Shown here one piece after another: positions 1 through 10,753 of a stretch of DNA of 64,000 bases (positions are counted from its first letter, which is position 1; every line of letters starts with the position of its first letter). Source of the stretch: Symbiodinium natans. Its lineage: Eukaryota > Sar > Dinophyceae > Suessiales > Symbiodiniaceae. The stretch covers positions 124,001 through 188,000 of the forward strand of contig CAJNDS010002552.1 in assembly GCA_905221605.1 (NCBI GenBank), given 5' to 3'. The notes beneath the pieces are model-generated. The model made no database searches, was not told where the DNA came from, and saw only the letters and a list, made by a program, of their open reading frames with translations. Made by a program: the position numbers and the translations under genes.

Positions 1-2
1 GG

Positions 3-2281
3 TGTGGCCCAAAACGCCTCGGCCACCTCAGAGGTGAGGCGTGCGCCCCACAGTGCAAGAGCTGCCTGAGAGCTGGCCCCGGGCTTTGCGACCAGTGCCA
101 GGTGGGTTTAAAGGAAGTTTAGGGTTTAGGGTTTAGGGAGGCTTTGAGAGGGGTTGGAGTTCAAGGTTGAAAGCTTAACAGCACAAAGGCCTCAAACTAG
201 GCTGACACAATAGCCCTCTGAAATCCGCACCTGAATGAGCCCCTAAAGTCTGCACCATTGACCCTTGATGCACAATGAAAGATCCCGGGTTTAGGCTGTA
301 AGGTCCTAAGCGCCTCGAACGAAGTTCTTTGGGCATGCCGGACAGGCACCAAATCTGCTCACCCGCAGCCAGAAGTGCGGGCCATGTGCAGCGAACTGCC
401 AGTCTTGCAGTATCGGGTTGACCTGCGACGTCTGCAATCCGCACCTAGGGGCGGCTCTTCAGCAATGTTTTTGGACGTCCTTGGAAAGGGGCTTCAAACC
501 TTGTAGGTTTTTGAAATATTTGGATCGTGCAAGACAAGCACCAGGCAGTATGGCCTCACAGCAACCTGGGAGTGCGACCACTGCTACTGGAACTGCCGAA
601 CCTGTCGCAGGGCAGGGGCTGGGAAATGCGACGAGTGCGAGCCATTCTACGTCCTGACTTGGGACAAGAAGTGCAAGCCATGTGCCGAGCACTGCAGCAG
701 ATGCGACCCTTGCAGCCGACACGAACCCTCAAGTTGGGACAGCCCTATAACGAAACGATCCCTAAGATGTGAGGCTTTAAACCCTTTTTTATGATGTCCT
801 AGTTGGTCCCCGAGGATCGGGCGGGGGCATACAAGTGCGACAGCTGCAATCGCGGGTACGGGCTCACGTCAGACTCGACTTGCGCACCTTGCGCCGCCGC
901 GTGCCAGCATTGCGACCAGGCTGGCGCGGGGCGTTGTGATGTTTGCACCTTGGAGACGACACATGAGCACTCTTATATCCGGGCGGTGTGTTTTTTTTGT
1001 ACAGTATATGTGTACACATATTTATTTCTATATATACGCACATACTTGTTCATTCAACACTACAAGATATGAGCCCTAAACCCTTCTAGAGCTTGGTGAC
1101 CAAAGGCAAGCCGCGGTTTGCGCTTTCGCCATCCAAGCTCTGTGAGCCCTGTGCGGACAACTGCCTGAGCTGTGGGAAAGCCGGCCCTGGCTTGTGCGAC
1201 GAGTGCCCTGGTAAGCCCCGGGCGCCGTCCAGCGCGCAAGTTGTTGATTCACCTTTTTCTCGTGTAGTGTACGTATAATCCCTCAATCAGAAAAGCAAGC
1301 GTATGCTATGCCTCACAAGACAAGTGAGGTGCGAGTCCCCCTTGGAACTAACGCAGTCGAAGAAGTGCGCGCCCTGTGCTCCCAACTGTAATGGCTGCAA
1401 GAAAGCCGGCGGCGGCTTCTGCGATGTGTGCGTGCAGGGCTATGGGCTCACCCAAGACAAGATGTGTGGGCCTTGCGATCCTGTAACGAAGCGGTGTTTC
1501 AGCTGCAACCGGGCTGGTGCCGGTCGATGCGATGCATGCAAGCAGGGATATGAGCTTTCAAAGCAATCGGGCACCTGCATGCAGTGCGCCGATGATTGCG
1601 TCACGTGCCAGGCTGCTGGCGAGGGGAAATGCGACTCGTGTGCCACGAGGTTTGCACTCGATTTGGGCAAGACATGCAAACCCTGTGCCGCGCATTGCGT
1701 CGCCTGTACCACAGCCGGCCCGGGCAAATGTGATCGATGCGACGAGGGCTACGCACGAAGCCCTGACCAGTCATGCCTGCCATGTGCTTCCAGGCGGGTA
1801 GATCTCTCGAGACGATTGCACCCTTTTTGGCCCCCAAAACCCAAAGTGCCGGAACCGCTCCGTTGCAATAAACTGACCCTAATTGTTTGAACCACCCCCC
1901 AGGTGTGTGGAGTGCAAGGTTAGAGGACCGGGATCCTGCGACGATGGTGGCTGCGCGGCACCCTACGAGCTTACGCCCCAGCACCAATGCGCACCCTGTG
2001 CTGATCACTGCCTCAGCTGTAAGCAGGCTGGCGGTACGCTGTGCGACTTCTGCGATGACCAGCACGGGCTCACTCCGGAAAAGAAGTGCGGGGAATGCGC
2101 TGAGAACTGCGTCTCTTGCAAGAAAGCTGGTGCTTACAAGTGCGACGATTGCCGGGAGAACTTCGTCCTTACTCCTCAGCAGACTTGCGCGCCATGTGCC
2201 AGCAATTGCCTGCGCTGCATCAATGCTGGCCCCTACAAGTGTGATGCCTGTCGGCCGTTGTACGGCCTGACCGCACCCTAG
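3..2281 (+). CDS. Cysteine-rich repeat protein, 5' part (multi-exon, starts outside window)
   Basis: At least seven exon blocks read the same pattern, CxPCAxxCxxCxxAGxGxCDxC followed by GYxLT, as in growth-factor-receptor/furin-like cysteine-rich repeats. Approximate exons: <3-101 (donor CAG|GTGGGT), 369-450, 565-722, 803-955, 1106-1210 (donor GTAAGC), 1325-1793 and 1903-2278. The junction 1793/1903 is well supported: AG|GCGGGT to CCCAG|G restores Cys spacing, giving a GC-AG intron of 109 nt. Such repeats are normally extracellular, disulphide-bonded modules; the ligand is unknown. The start of the gene lies left of the window, so no signal peptide can be seen. Reading on from 2269 gives YGLT and then a TAG at 2279, where the family expects another Cys. 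Either the exon is spliced just before this stop, with continuation at 9.9 kb, or the gene ends here. I favour continuation. Confidence 0.72.
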
Positions 2282-4735
2282 CTGTTCCTGGAATCTTCTC
2301 TGTTCTTGTCAGCATCTTATACAACAGACCTTTCCCGGCGAAGACCCCAAACCAGTAAGATTATGGTAGAGAAAGGGAAAGCGCGTGAAACAGCACCGCG
2401 ACATAAAATCTGACCTGCGCTTCGGGTTAACCCAACCTTCAGTGCTGACCCCTTAATGGGTGAGTCATGCAGCACCATGAGTCAGAACCCAAAGCCATAG
2501 ACATGATTCATGCATGTCTTGACCCGAATAAACAGGAGCAAGCGCAAAAACATCCTATGTTTTCCCAACGTCTGCACTTCAGATCACTGTAGAAGCAAAG
2601 ACATGTCCCTTAGAGTCTTTGAGGTTTGTCGTGTGTCCCCTCCCTTCGTGCTCGCAGGTTGAGGGCCCCTCGAGATTGGGCCTGAAAGCCCTAGAACCAT
2701 TACGTGCTTGAAGGGCCGCGCGTGCGAGCTTTGAAGGTTTGAGAGAGGCGTCCTGGTTGGTTCTTGTGTGCGCTAAAAGACTGAGCGTGTTCAACTAGCA
2801 TCCTGCTTTTTGGGGACCGAGCGTACTCAAATAGCGTGTTCAACTAGCATCCTACTTTTTGGGGCCCGAGCGTACTCAAACAGCACCCAAGCTTTGGGAT
2901 TCAGAAAGCTGTAGAAGTAAAAACACATCCCTTCGAGGTTTGTCGTATGTCCCCTCCCTTTGTGCTCCTAGGGTTTGCTGAGGGCCCTAGGCCCTAGAAG
3001 TTTGTCGCACATCCCCTCCCTTCGCGCTCGAAGGGTGACATCGTAAGCAACTGGCACCCCATCAGGGCGCGATGACCAAATCGCCCGTGCCATGGCGCGA
3101 GCTATTCGGTCGCAGGGAAAAAATCCATGGTGCTTTAACACAGTAAATCACAAGTTTTCAAGGCTGGTCGCAGGGCATATGTGAGCCGCGACTACTTTAC
3201 AGCACAGGGATAAACATCTCAATGTCGTTAAGCCACCTCGTTTAGGAAACGTGTTCTTCCGGTCGCATGGGCATATTCACATCCCTTATAGAGCCGCGAT
3301 TACGTTACCAGCACAGGTTTTGGGTTTCATAGCAAGCAACTAGCACCCCATCTGTGCCCTGATGACCAAAGAGCTCGCGCCAGAGCTCCGCCCTCTCCCC
3401 CATACAATGGATAACTTGCAAGGAGCAGTTCGCCACGCGAGGCTCCGAGGCATGACGGTTTTTGCTTCTTGGCAAGCTTTTGTATTTCCCAAATGCCCGG
3501 AGAACAATCCAGACACGCTTTCTCGATGTTTTCCATGGTCGGTGCTTGTGCCTTTGGTTGCCAAAAGTAAAAAGCCAGGGCGCAACAACACCCCAGGCGC
3601 GAGCTGTTTGGTCGCCCGAGCTATTTGACCGTACTCAAATAGCACCCAAGTTTTGGGGACCGAGCGTGTTCAAGTAGCACCTTGTTTTTTGGGGACCGCG
3701 CGCACTCAAACAGCACCCAAGCTTTGGGGACCGAGCGTGTTCAACTAGCATCCTGATTTTTGGGGACCGAGCTTACCCCAATAGCACCCAGGTTTGGGGA
3801 CAGAGCGTGTTCAACTAGCATCCTACTGCACTTTCAGAACACTGTAGAAGTAAAAAACATGTCCCTTCGAGGTTTGTCGTATGTCCCCTTCCTTTGTGCA
3901 CGTAGGGTCTGGTGAGGGCCCTCGAAGTTTGTAAGCACCTAGCACCCCTTCTGCGCCCTGAGACCAAATAGCTCGCGCAACGGCGCGAGCTATTTGGTCG
4001 CGCAGGGGGAACATCTATGCTGTTTTCACACACTAAGACACGTTTTCAGGGCTAGTGTTCTGCGCCCAAAAACCTGTGCTGGTAGCGTCATCGTGGCCCT
4101 AAAGCCCACCTGCATTTCAAAACGGCTCCAAAAGCCCGTGCTGGTGACGTAATCGTGGCTCCAGAACCCACCTCGCTTTAAAACGGTTGAGGGCCCTTAC
4201 CCTACGAGCACGAAGGGACTTGCGACAAGCATCTAGGGCCCTCACCAAACCCTAGCACGAAAGGAGGGGACACATGACAAACCTCTAAGGGAGATGTTTT
4301 TACTTCTACAGTGGTCTGACAGTGCAAACGTTAGGAAAAACATTGGATTGGTTTTGCACTTGTACACCCTATGGAGCCGCGATTACGTTACCAGCACACA
4401 AGGAATGCACATCTCTGTGTATTTAAACCGCCTTTCTTTAGGGGCTGCGAAACCTTTTCGCACAGCAAGAAGAGTTGGGTAAAACCCAGCTTGCTCTGCG
4501 AAAAGGTGCTATACAAGCGAAAAAACTTACTATGTTGTTCCTAACGTTTGCAACTCTCAGAACACTGTAGAAGGACAAACATATCCCTTAGAGTCTTAGA
4601 GGTTTGCCGTATGTCCCCTCACTTCGTGCTCGTAAGGTTTGGTCATGGCCCTAGAAGTTTGTCGCATGTCCCCTCCCTTCCTGCTCGTAGGGTGGGGGCC
4701 CCTAAAGGTTAGACCTGAAAGCCTGCGCGTGTTCA
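2282..4735. repeat. Mosaic of diverged repeat modules (left flank of satellite)
   Basis: No gene is visible. The stretch is built from recurring blocks, present in both orientations. One reads CACTGTAGAAG then TTTGTCGTATGTCCCCTCCC. Another is the inverted form CCCTACGAGCACGAAGG. A third reads CGATTACGTTACCAGCA. A fourth is a dyad around GCTCGCGCC..GGCGCGAGC. The same blocks recur at 7.0-9.35 kb, so the two flanks of the central satellite are related. Together they form what looks like a giant intron of the cysteine-rich gene. Confidence 0.7.
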
Positions 4736-6965
4736 ACTAGCACCCTGCTTTTTCGGGACCGAGCGTACTCACATAGCTCCCAAGTTTTGGGACCGAGCGT
4801 GTTCAACTAGCATCCTGCTTTTTTGGGACCGAGCGTACTCAAATTGCACCCAAGTTGTGGGGACCGAGCGTGTTCAACTGGCATCCTGCTTTTTGGGGAC
4901 CGAGCGTACTCAAATAGCACCCAAGTTGTGGGGACCGAGCGTGTTCAACTAGCATCCTGCTTTTTGGGGACCGAGCGTACTGAAATAGCACCCAAGTTTT
5001 GGAACCGAGCGTGTTCAACGAGCGTACTCAAACAGCACCCAAGTTGTGGGGACCGAGCGTGTTCAACTAGAATCCTGCTTTTTTGCGGACCGAGCACACT
5101 CAAATAGCACCCAAGTTGTGGGGACCGAGCGTGTTCAACTAGCATCCTGCTTTTTGGGGACCGAGCGTACTCAAATAGCACCCAAGTTGTGGGGACCGAG
5201 CGTGTTCAACTAGCATCCTGCTTTTTGGGGACCGAGCGTACTCAAATAGCGCCCAAGCTTTGGGGACCGAGCGTGTTCAACTAGCATCCTGCTTTTTGGG
5301 GACCGAGCGTACTCAAATAGCGCCCAAGCTTTGGGGACCGAGCGTGTTCAACTAGCATCCTGCTTTTTGGGGACCGAGCGTACCGAGCGTCAAATCAAAT
5401 AGCACCCAAGCTTTGGGGACCGAGCGTGTTCAACTAGCATCCTGCTTTTTGGGGACCGAGCGTACTCAAATAGCACCCGAGCGTGTTCAACTAGCATCCT
5501 GCTTGGGGACCGAGCGTGTTCAACTAGCACTTTTCTGGGACCGAGCGTACTCAAATAGCACCCAAGCTTTGGGGACCGAGCGTGTTCAACTAGCATCCTG
5601 CTTTTTGGGGACCGAGCGTACTCAAATAGCACCCAAGTTGTGGGGACCGAGCGTGTTCAACTAGCATCCTGCTTTTTTGGGACCGAGCGTACTCAAATAG
5701 CACCCAAGTTGTGGGGACCGAGCGTGTTCAACTAGCATCCTGCTTTTTTTGGACCGAGCGTATTCAAATAGCACCCAAGTTGTGGGGACCGAGCGTGTTC
5801 AACTAGCATCCTGCTTTTTTGGGAGCGAGCGTACTCAAATAACACCCAAGTTGTGGGGACCGAGCGTGTTCAACTAGCATCCTGCTGTTTGGGGACCGAG
5901 CGTACTCAAATAGCACCCAAGTTGTGGGGACCGAGCGTGTTCAACTAGCATCCTGCTTTTTTGGGACCGAGCGTACTCAAATAGCACCCAAGTTTTGGGG
6001 ACCGAGCGTGTTCAACTAGCATCCTGCTTTTTTGGGACCGAGCGTACTCAAATAGCACCCAAGTTGTGGGGACCGAGCGTGTTCAACTAGCATCCTGCTT
6101 TTTTGGGAGCGAGCGTACTCAAATAACACCCAAGTTGTGGGGACCGAGCGTGTTCAACTAGCATCCTGCTTTTTGGGGACCGAGCGTACTCAAATAGCAC
6201 CCACGTTTTGGGGACCGAGCGTGTTCAACTAGCATCCTGCGTTTTGGGGACCGAGCGAACTCAAATAGCACCCAAGTTTTGGGGACCGAGCGTGTTCAAC
6301 TAGCATCCTGCTTTTTGGGGACCGAGCGTACTCAAATAGCACCCAAGTTTTGGGGACCGAGCGTGTTCAACTAGCATCCTGCTTTTTGGGGACCGCGCGT
6401 GCTCAAATAGCACCCAAGTTTTGGGGACCGAGCGTGTTCAACTAGCATCCTGCTTTTTGGGGACCGAGCGTACTCAAATAGCACCCAAGTTTTGGGGACC
6501 GAGCGTGTTCAACTAGCATCCTGCTTTTTGGGGACCGAGCGAACTCAAATAGCACCCAAGTTTTGGGGACCGAGCGTGTTCAACTATCACTTTTCTGGGA
6601 CCGAGCGTACTCAAATAGCACCCAAGCTTTGGGGACCGAGCGTGTTCAACTAGCATCCTTCTTTTTGGGGACCGAGCGTATTCAAATAGCACCCAAGTTT
6701 TGGGGACCGAGCGTGGTCAACTAGCATCCTGCTTTTTGGGGACCGAGCGTACTCAAATAGCACCCAAGTTTTGGGGACCGAGCGTGTTCAACTAGCATCC
6801 TGCTTTTTTGGGAGCGAGCGTACTCAAATAGCACCCAAGTTTTGGCGACCGAGCGTGTTCAACTAGCATCCTGCTGTTTGGGGACCGAGCGTATTCAAAT
6901 AGCACCCAAGTTTTGGGGACCGAGCGTGTTCAACTAGCATCCTGCTTGTTGCGTACCGAGCTTAC
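4735..6965. repeat. 71-bp satellite made of two alternating half-units
   Basis: Roughly 30 tandem copies alternate a half-unit GACCGAGCGTGTTCAACTAG + CATCCTGCTTTTTGGG with a half-unit GACCGAGCGTACTCAAATAG + CACCCAAGTTTTGGG. The half-units share the GACCGAGCGT core and differ after it, so this is a dimeric higher-order repeat. Small deletions and fused units occur near 5010, 5380, 5480 and 6580. Single copies are scattered in the flanks (2810-2890, 3640-3830, 7880-8010). Confidence 0.9.
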
Positions 6966-9365
6966 TCCAATAGCACCAAGGACCGCACTGTCTCCTCCCT
7001 TTGTGCTCGTATGGTTTGGTGAGGGCCCTAAAAGTTTGTCGTATGTCCCCTCCGCGCTCGTAGTGTGACGCGGTAAGCAACTAGCACGTCTTTTTTGCGC
7101 CCTGATGACCAAATCGCTCACGCCACGGCGCGAGCTATTTGGTCGCAGGGGAAACATCTATGGTGTCTTAACACGTTAGAACACGTTTTCAGGGCTGGTG
7201 TTCTGCACGCAAAAGCCTGCGCTGGTAACGTAATCGTGGCCCCATAACCCGCCTGCCTCCAAGGGCCCTCACCCTACGAGCACGAAAGAAGGGGACGTGC
7301 GACAAACTTCTAGGACCCTCACCAAACAAACCCTAGCACGAAGGGAGGGGACAAACGACAAACCTTTACGCAATATGGTTTTACTTCTTCAGTGTTCTGA
7401 AAGTGAAAACGAGAACATAGGATGTTTTTGCGCTTGCGCACTAATTATATGGAGCCACGATTACATTACCAGCACACATGGGATAAACATCTGTGTTTAC
7501 TTAGACCACCTTTCTTGAGGGGCTGTGAAACCTTTCGCAAAGCAAAATGAGTTGGGTAAAAACCCTGCTTGCTCTGCGAAAAGGTTCTATACAAACGCAA
7601 CAACAGACGATGTTGTTCCTAACATTTGCACTCCCAGAACACTGTAGAAGTAAAAACATATCCTTTAGAGTCTTAGAGGTTTGTCGCGTGTCCCCTCCCT
7701 TCGTGCTAGGGTTTGGTGAGGGCCCTAGAAGTTTGCCGCATGTCCCTTCGTGATCGTAGGGTGTGGGCCCCTCGAGATTGGGCCTGAAAGCCCTAGAACC
7801 ATAACGTGCTTGAAGGGCCCCGCGTGCGAGGTTTGAAGGTTTGAAAGAAGCGTCTTGGCTGGTCCTTGTTTGTGTGCGACAAGACTGAGCGTGTTCAACT
7901 AGCATCCTGCTTCTTGGGGACCGAGCGTACTCAAATAGCACCGCAAGTCTTGGGGACCAAGCGTATTCAACTAGCATCCTGCTTGTTGAAGGCCGCGAGT
8001 ACTCAAATAGCAAACAAGCGTGGGGATTCAAAACACTGTAGAAGTAGAAACACATGCCTCTATTAGAGGTTTGTCGTATGTCCCCTCCTTGGGGTTTGGT
8101 GAGGGCATTAGACGCTTGTCGCACGTCCCCTCCCTTCGCGCTCGTAGGGTCACGTCGTAAACAACAAGCACGCCATCTGCACTCTGATGACCAAATAGCT
8201 CGCGCAAATGGCGCGAGCTATTTGGTCACAGGGGAAACATGTAACATCCATGATGCTTTCACACGATACACACACACACACACAGACAAGTTTTCACTTC
8301 GCGCTCGTAGGGTGACGTTGCAAACAACTAGCACCCCTTCTGCGCCCTGATGACCAAATAGCACGTGTCATGGCGCGGGAAACATCTATGGTGTTTTAAC
8401 ACGTCAAGACGCGTTTTCAGGGCTAGCGTGCTGCGCCCAAAAGCCTGCGCGGATTCGGACCGGATAGCGTAATCGTGGCCTTCTAGGCCGCCTGCATTTT
8501 AAGACGATTCCAAAAGCCGTGCTGGGAACATAATCGTGGCCCCATAGCCCGCACTTGAAAACGGTTACGGAACCTCCAGGGCCCCCTACGAGCACGAAGG
8601 GACATGCGAGGGGACATGCGACAAACCTCTGAAGGATATGTCGTTACTTCTTGAGTGTTCTGTTTTTCTGCGCTCGTACGCCTTGTGGAGCCACGATTAC
8701 GTTACCAGCAAGGGATAAACATCTGTTTACTTCAACCACCTTTTTTATAAGGGGCTGTGAAACCTTTTCGCAGAGCAACGAGAGTTGGGTACCTGCTTCC
8801 TCTGCGAAAAAGGTTTTATAGTACTTTTGAAGCGCAAAAACATCCTATGTTTTTCCTACCGTGTTCACTTTCAGAGCACTGTAGAAGAAAGGTAAAAGTA
8901 TCCTTCAAAATTTGTCGCAGAGGGCCCTAGAAGTTTGTCGCATGTCCCCTCCTTTCGTGCTGACGTACTCAAACAGCACCCAAGCCTTGGGATTCAGAAC
9001 ACTGTAAACGAAAAATCATATCCCTTAGGGGTTTGTCGTATGTCCCCTTCCTTTGTGCTCGTAGGGTTTGGTGAGGGCCCTCGAAGTTTGTCGCATGTTC
9101 CCTCCCTTCGCGCTCGTAGGGTGACATCATAAGCAGCCAGCACCCCATTTGCGCCCTGATGCGCACATAGCTCGCGCCATGGCGCGACCCATTTGGTCGC
9201 AGGGGAAACAAACATCCATGGTGTTTTAACACGTCACAAGGTTTCATGGCTGATCGCATGGGCATATTCACAACACTTATAGAGTCACGATTACGTTACC
9301 AGCAAGGGATAAAAATCTCAATGTACTTAAACCACCTCCTTTAGGGAACGAGTTTTGCTGGTCGC
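6966..9365. repeat. Mosaic of diverged repeat modules (right flank of satellite)
   Basis: The same building blocks as at 2.3-4.7 kb recur in mixed orientation, including the CGATTACGTTACCAGCA block, GGCTGTGAAACCTTTTCGC and the AGCTCGCGC dyad. No open coding structure with family resemblance was found. Short frames here are accidental. Confidence 0.7.
8189..8227. repeat. Perfect 17-bp inverted repeat, 5-nt loop
   Basis: Arms GACCAAATAGCTCGCGC (8189-8205) and GCGCGAGCTATTTGGTC (8211-8227) enclose AAATG. Degenerate versions occur at about 3067, 3360, 3960, 7105, 8350 and 9165, once per repeat module. The dyad is therefore a fixed part of the module rather than chance. Confidence 0.85.
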
Positions 9366-9369
9366 GGTT

Positions 9370-9690
9370 TGCAAGTTGGGATCGACACGGGCACGTTGGC
9401 CAGATCCGGGTTTCAAGTTGGCGGGGCCCACAGGGGCATGTTGGCCGGATCCGGGCTCGACCGGGGCATGTTGGCCGGATCCGGGTTTCAAGTTGGGTTC
9501 GACAGGGGCATGTTAGCCGGATTCGGGTTTCAAGTTGGGTCCATGGGGGGCATGTTGTTTCAAGTTGTGCTCGACAGGGCCATCGTGGGCCGCATCGGGG
9601 GAATGTTGGCCGGATCCGGGTTTCAAGTTGGACCCATCAGGGGCACGTTGGCCGGATCCGGGTTTCGGATCCGGACCATGGGCGGTTTGA
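9370..9690. repeat. Minisatellite, about 42-bp unit (GGATCCGGGTTTCAAGTTGG)
   Basis: About seven imperfect copies combine GGCATGTTGGCC, GGATCCGGGTTTCAAGTTGG and GTCGACAGG-like segments. The array lies at the 3' end of the satellite block, before the next cysteine-rich exon. Confidence 0.8.
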
Positions 9691-9912
9691 CTCCCACCCG
9701 GCCCCAATTGCGCTCATGATCGGAGACCATGGGAGACCACGGACCCAACCGCGTGACACCACTCTAGCGAACCGCGTGACACTTGTTTCCTGAGGAGAGG
9801 ACCCCAAACAAGGAAACGCAGATGCTGCGTTGAACAATGAAAGAAAGTGGCGTATCCTACCATATGCGGGGCGTGGGAGAAAGAGAGAAAAAGTAGCCAC
9901 CCCAAGGACCAA

Positions 9913-10722
9913 AGTACCTGCGACAAGTGTGCTCCCTCGTGCCGAGACTGCTCCACAGCTGGCGCAGGGATGTGCGACGTCTGCGATTACAAGCTCCTCC
10001 TATGCATCCTTTAAGCATCCTTGCATTCTTCGCATACTCGCATCAATAATAACGCTGCTTGATGTAGCTACAGTTTCAGATTCTTTCATCGGGAACGCAT
10101 CAGGTACGGCCTGACCTCGTCCAAGACCTGTGCTCCTTGCGCCGCGAATTGCCTTGGGTGCGCAAGGGCGGGCGGCGGCCTCTGTGACAGTTGCGAGCAC
10201 CGCCACGTGTTGACACCGAGCAAGACCTGTGCGCCTTGTGCTACGCATTGCGACCACTGTCAGATAGCCGGCTCTAACAAATGCGACGTGTGCGAGTCCA
10301 AGTATGGCCTCACTGACAAGCAGGAGTGTGAGAGTTGCAGCCCAAATTGCGCGCAGTGTGACAAAGCCGGAGCCGGCCGGTGCGACGCCTGCGATCCTGA
10401 ATACAAGCTCAGCAGCTCTTCAACCTGCGTCAAGGAGTTCCCGTGGCTGACGGTGAGTTTGCTTCTTGTTCTCTTGGGAGGTGGCGTAGCACTCTGGGCC
10501 TTCTGCCGCCGGAGCACTGGGGCAAGGGAGCCCAACTTGCTGACTCCGAGCGCCCCCTTTACATACACACCAAGTGCGGAGATTCAGTTGGAGTCTCGGC
10601 CCCCCTCCGATGTTGGCAGGTCGTATGCAGCTTGGCAGTCAAAGCACAAACTGGGGGGACCCCTTAAAATGACGCGGTGGTTTGGAGGAGGAGGGATCCT
10701 GGGGCGACACCTCTCTAGTTGA
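9913..10722 (+). CDS. Cysteine-rich repeat protein, 3' exons with a transmembrane segment
   Basis: Two exons are visible. The first, about 9913-9993, has the CDKCAPSCRDC and CDVCDYK pattern. The second starts at 10104 after CAG|G and runs YGLTSSKTCAPCAANC through three more cysteine modules. A hydrophobic helix then follows (LTVSLLLVLLGGGVALWAF, about 10447-10503) with CRR on its inner side, and a short Pro/Ser-rich tail ends at TAG 10720-10722. This predicts a type I membrane protein with a cysteine-rich outside. The resemblance to the 3-2281 exons makes it the likely end of the same gene, across a satellite-filled intron of about 7.6 kb. The last 30 residues look unlike coding. An AG|GT site at 10618-10621 could splice, in phase, to CAG|G at 10754 and join the next gene. 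Confidence 0.68.
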
Positions 10723-10753
10723 GGATGGACGGGGGCTTAGGAGTAAAGTTCAG

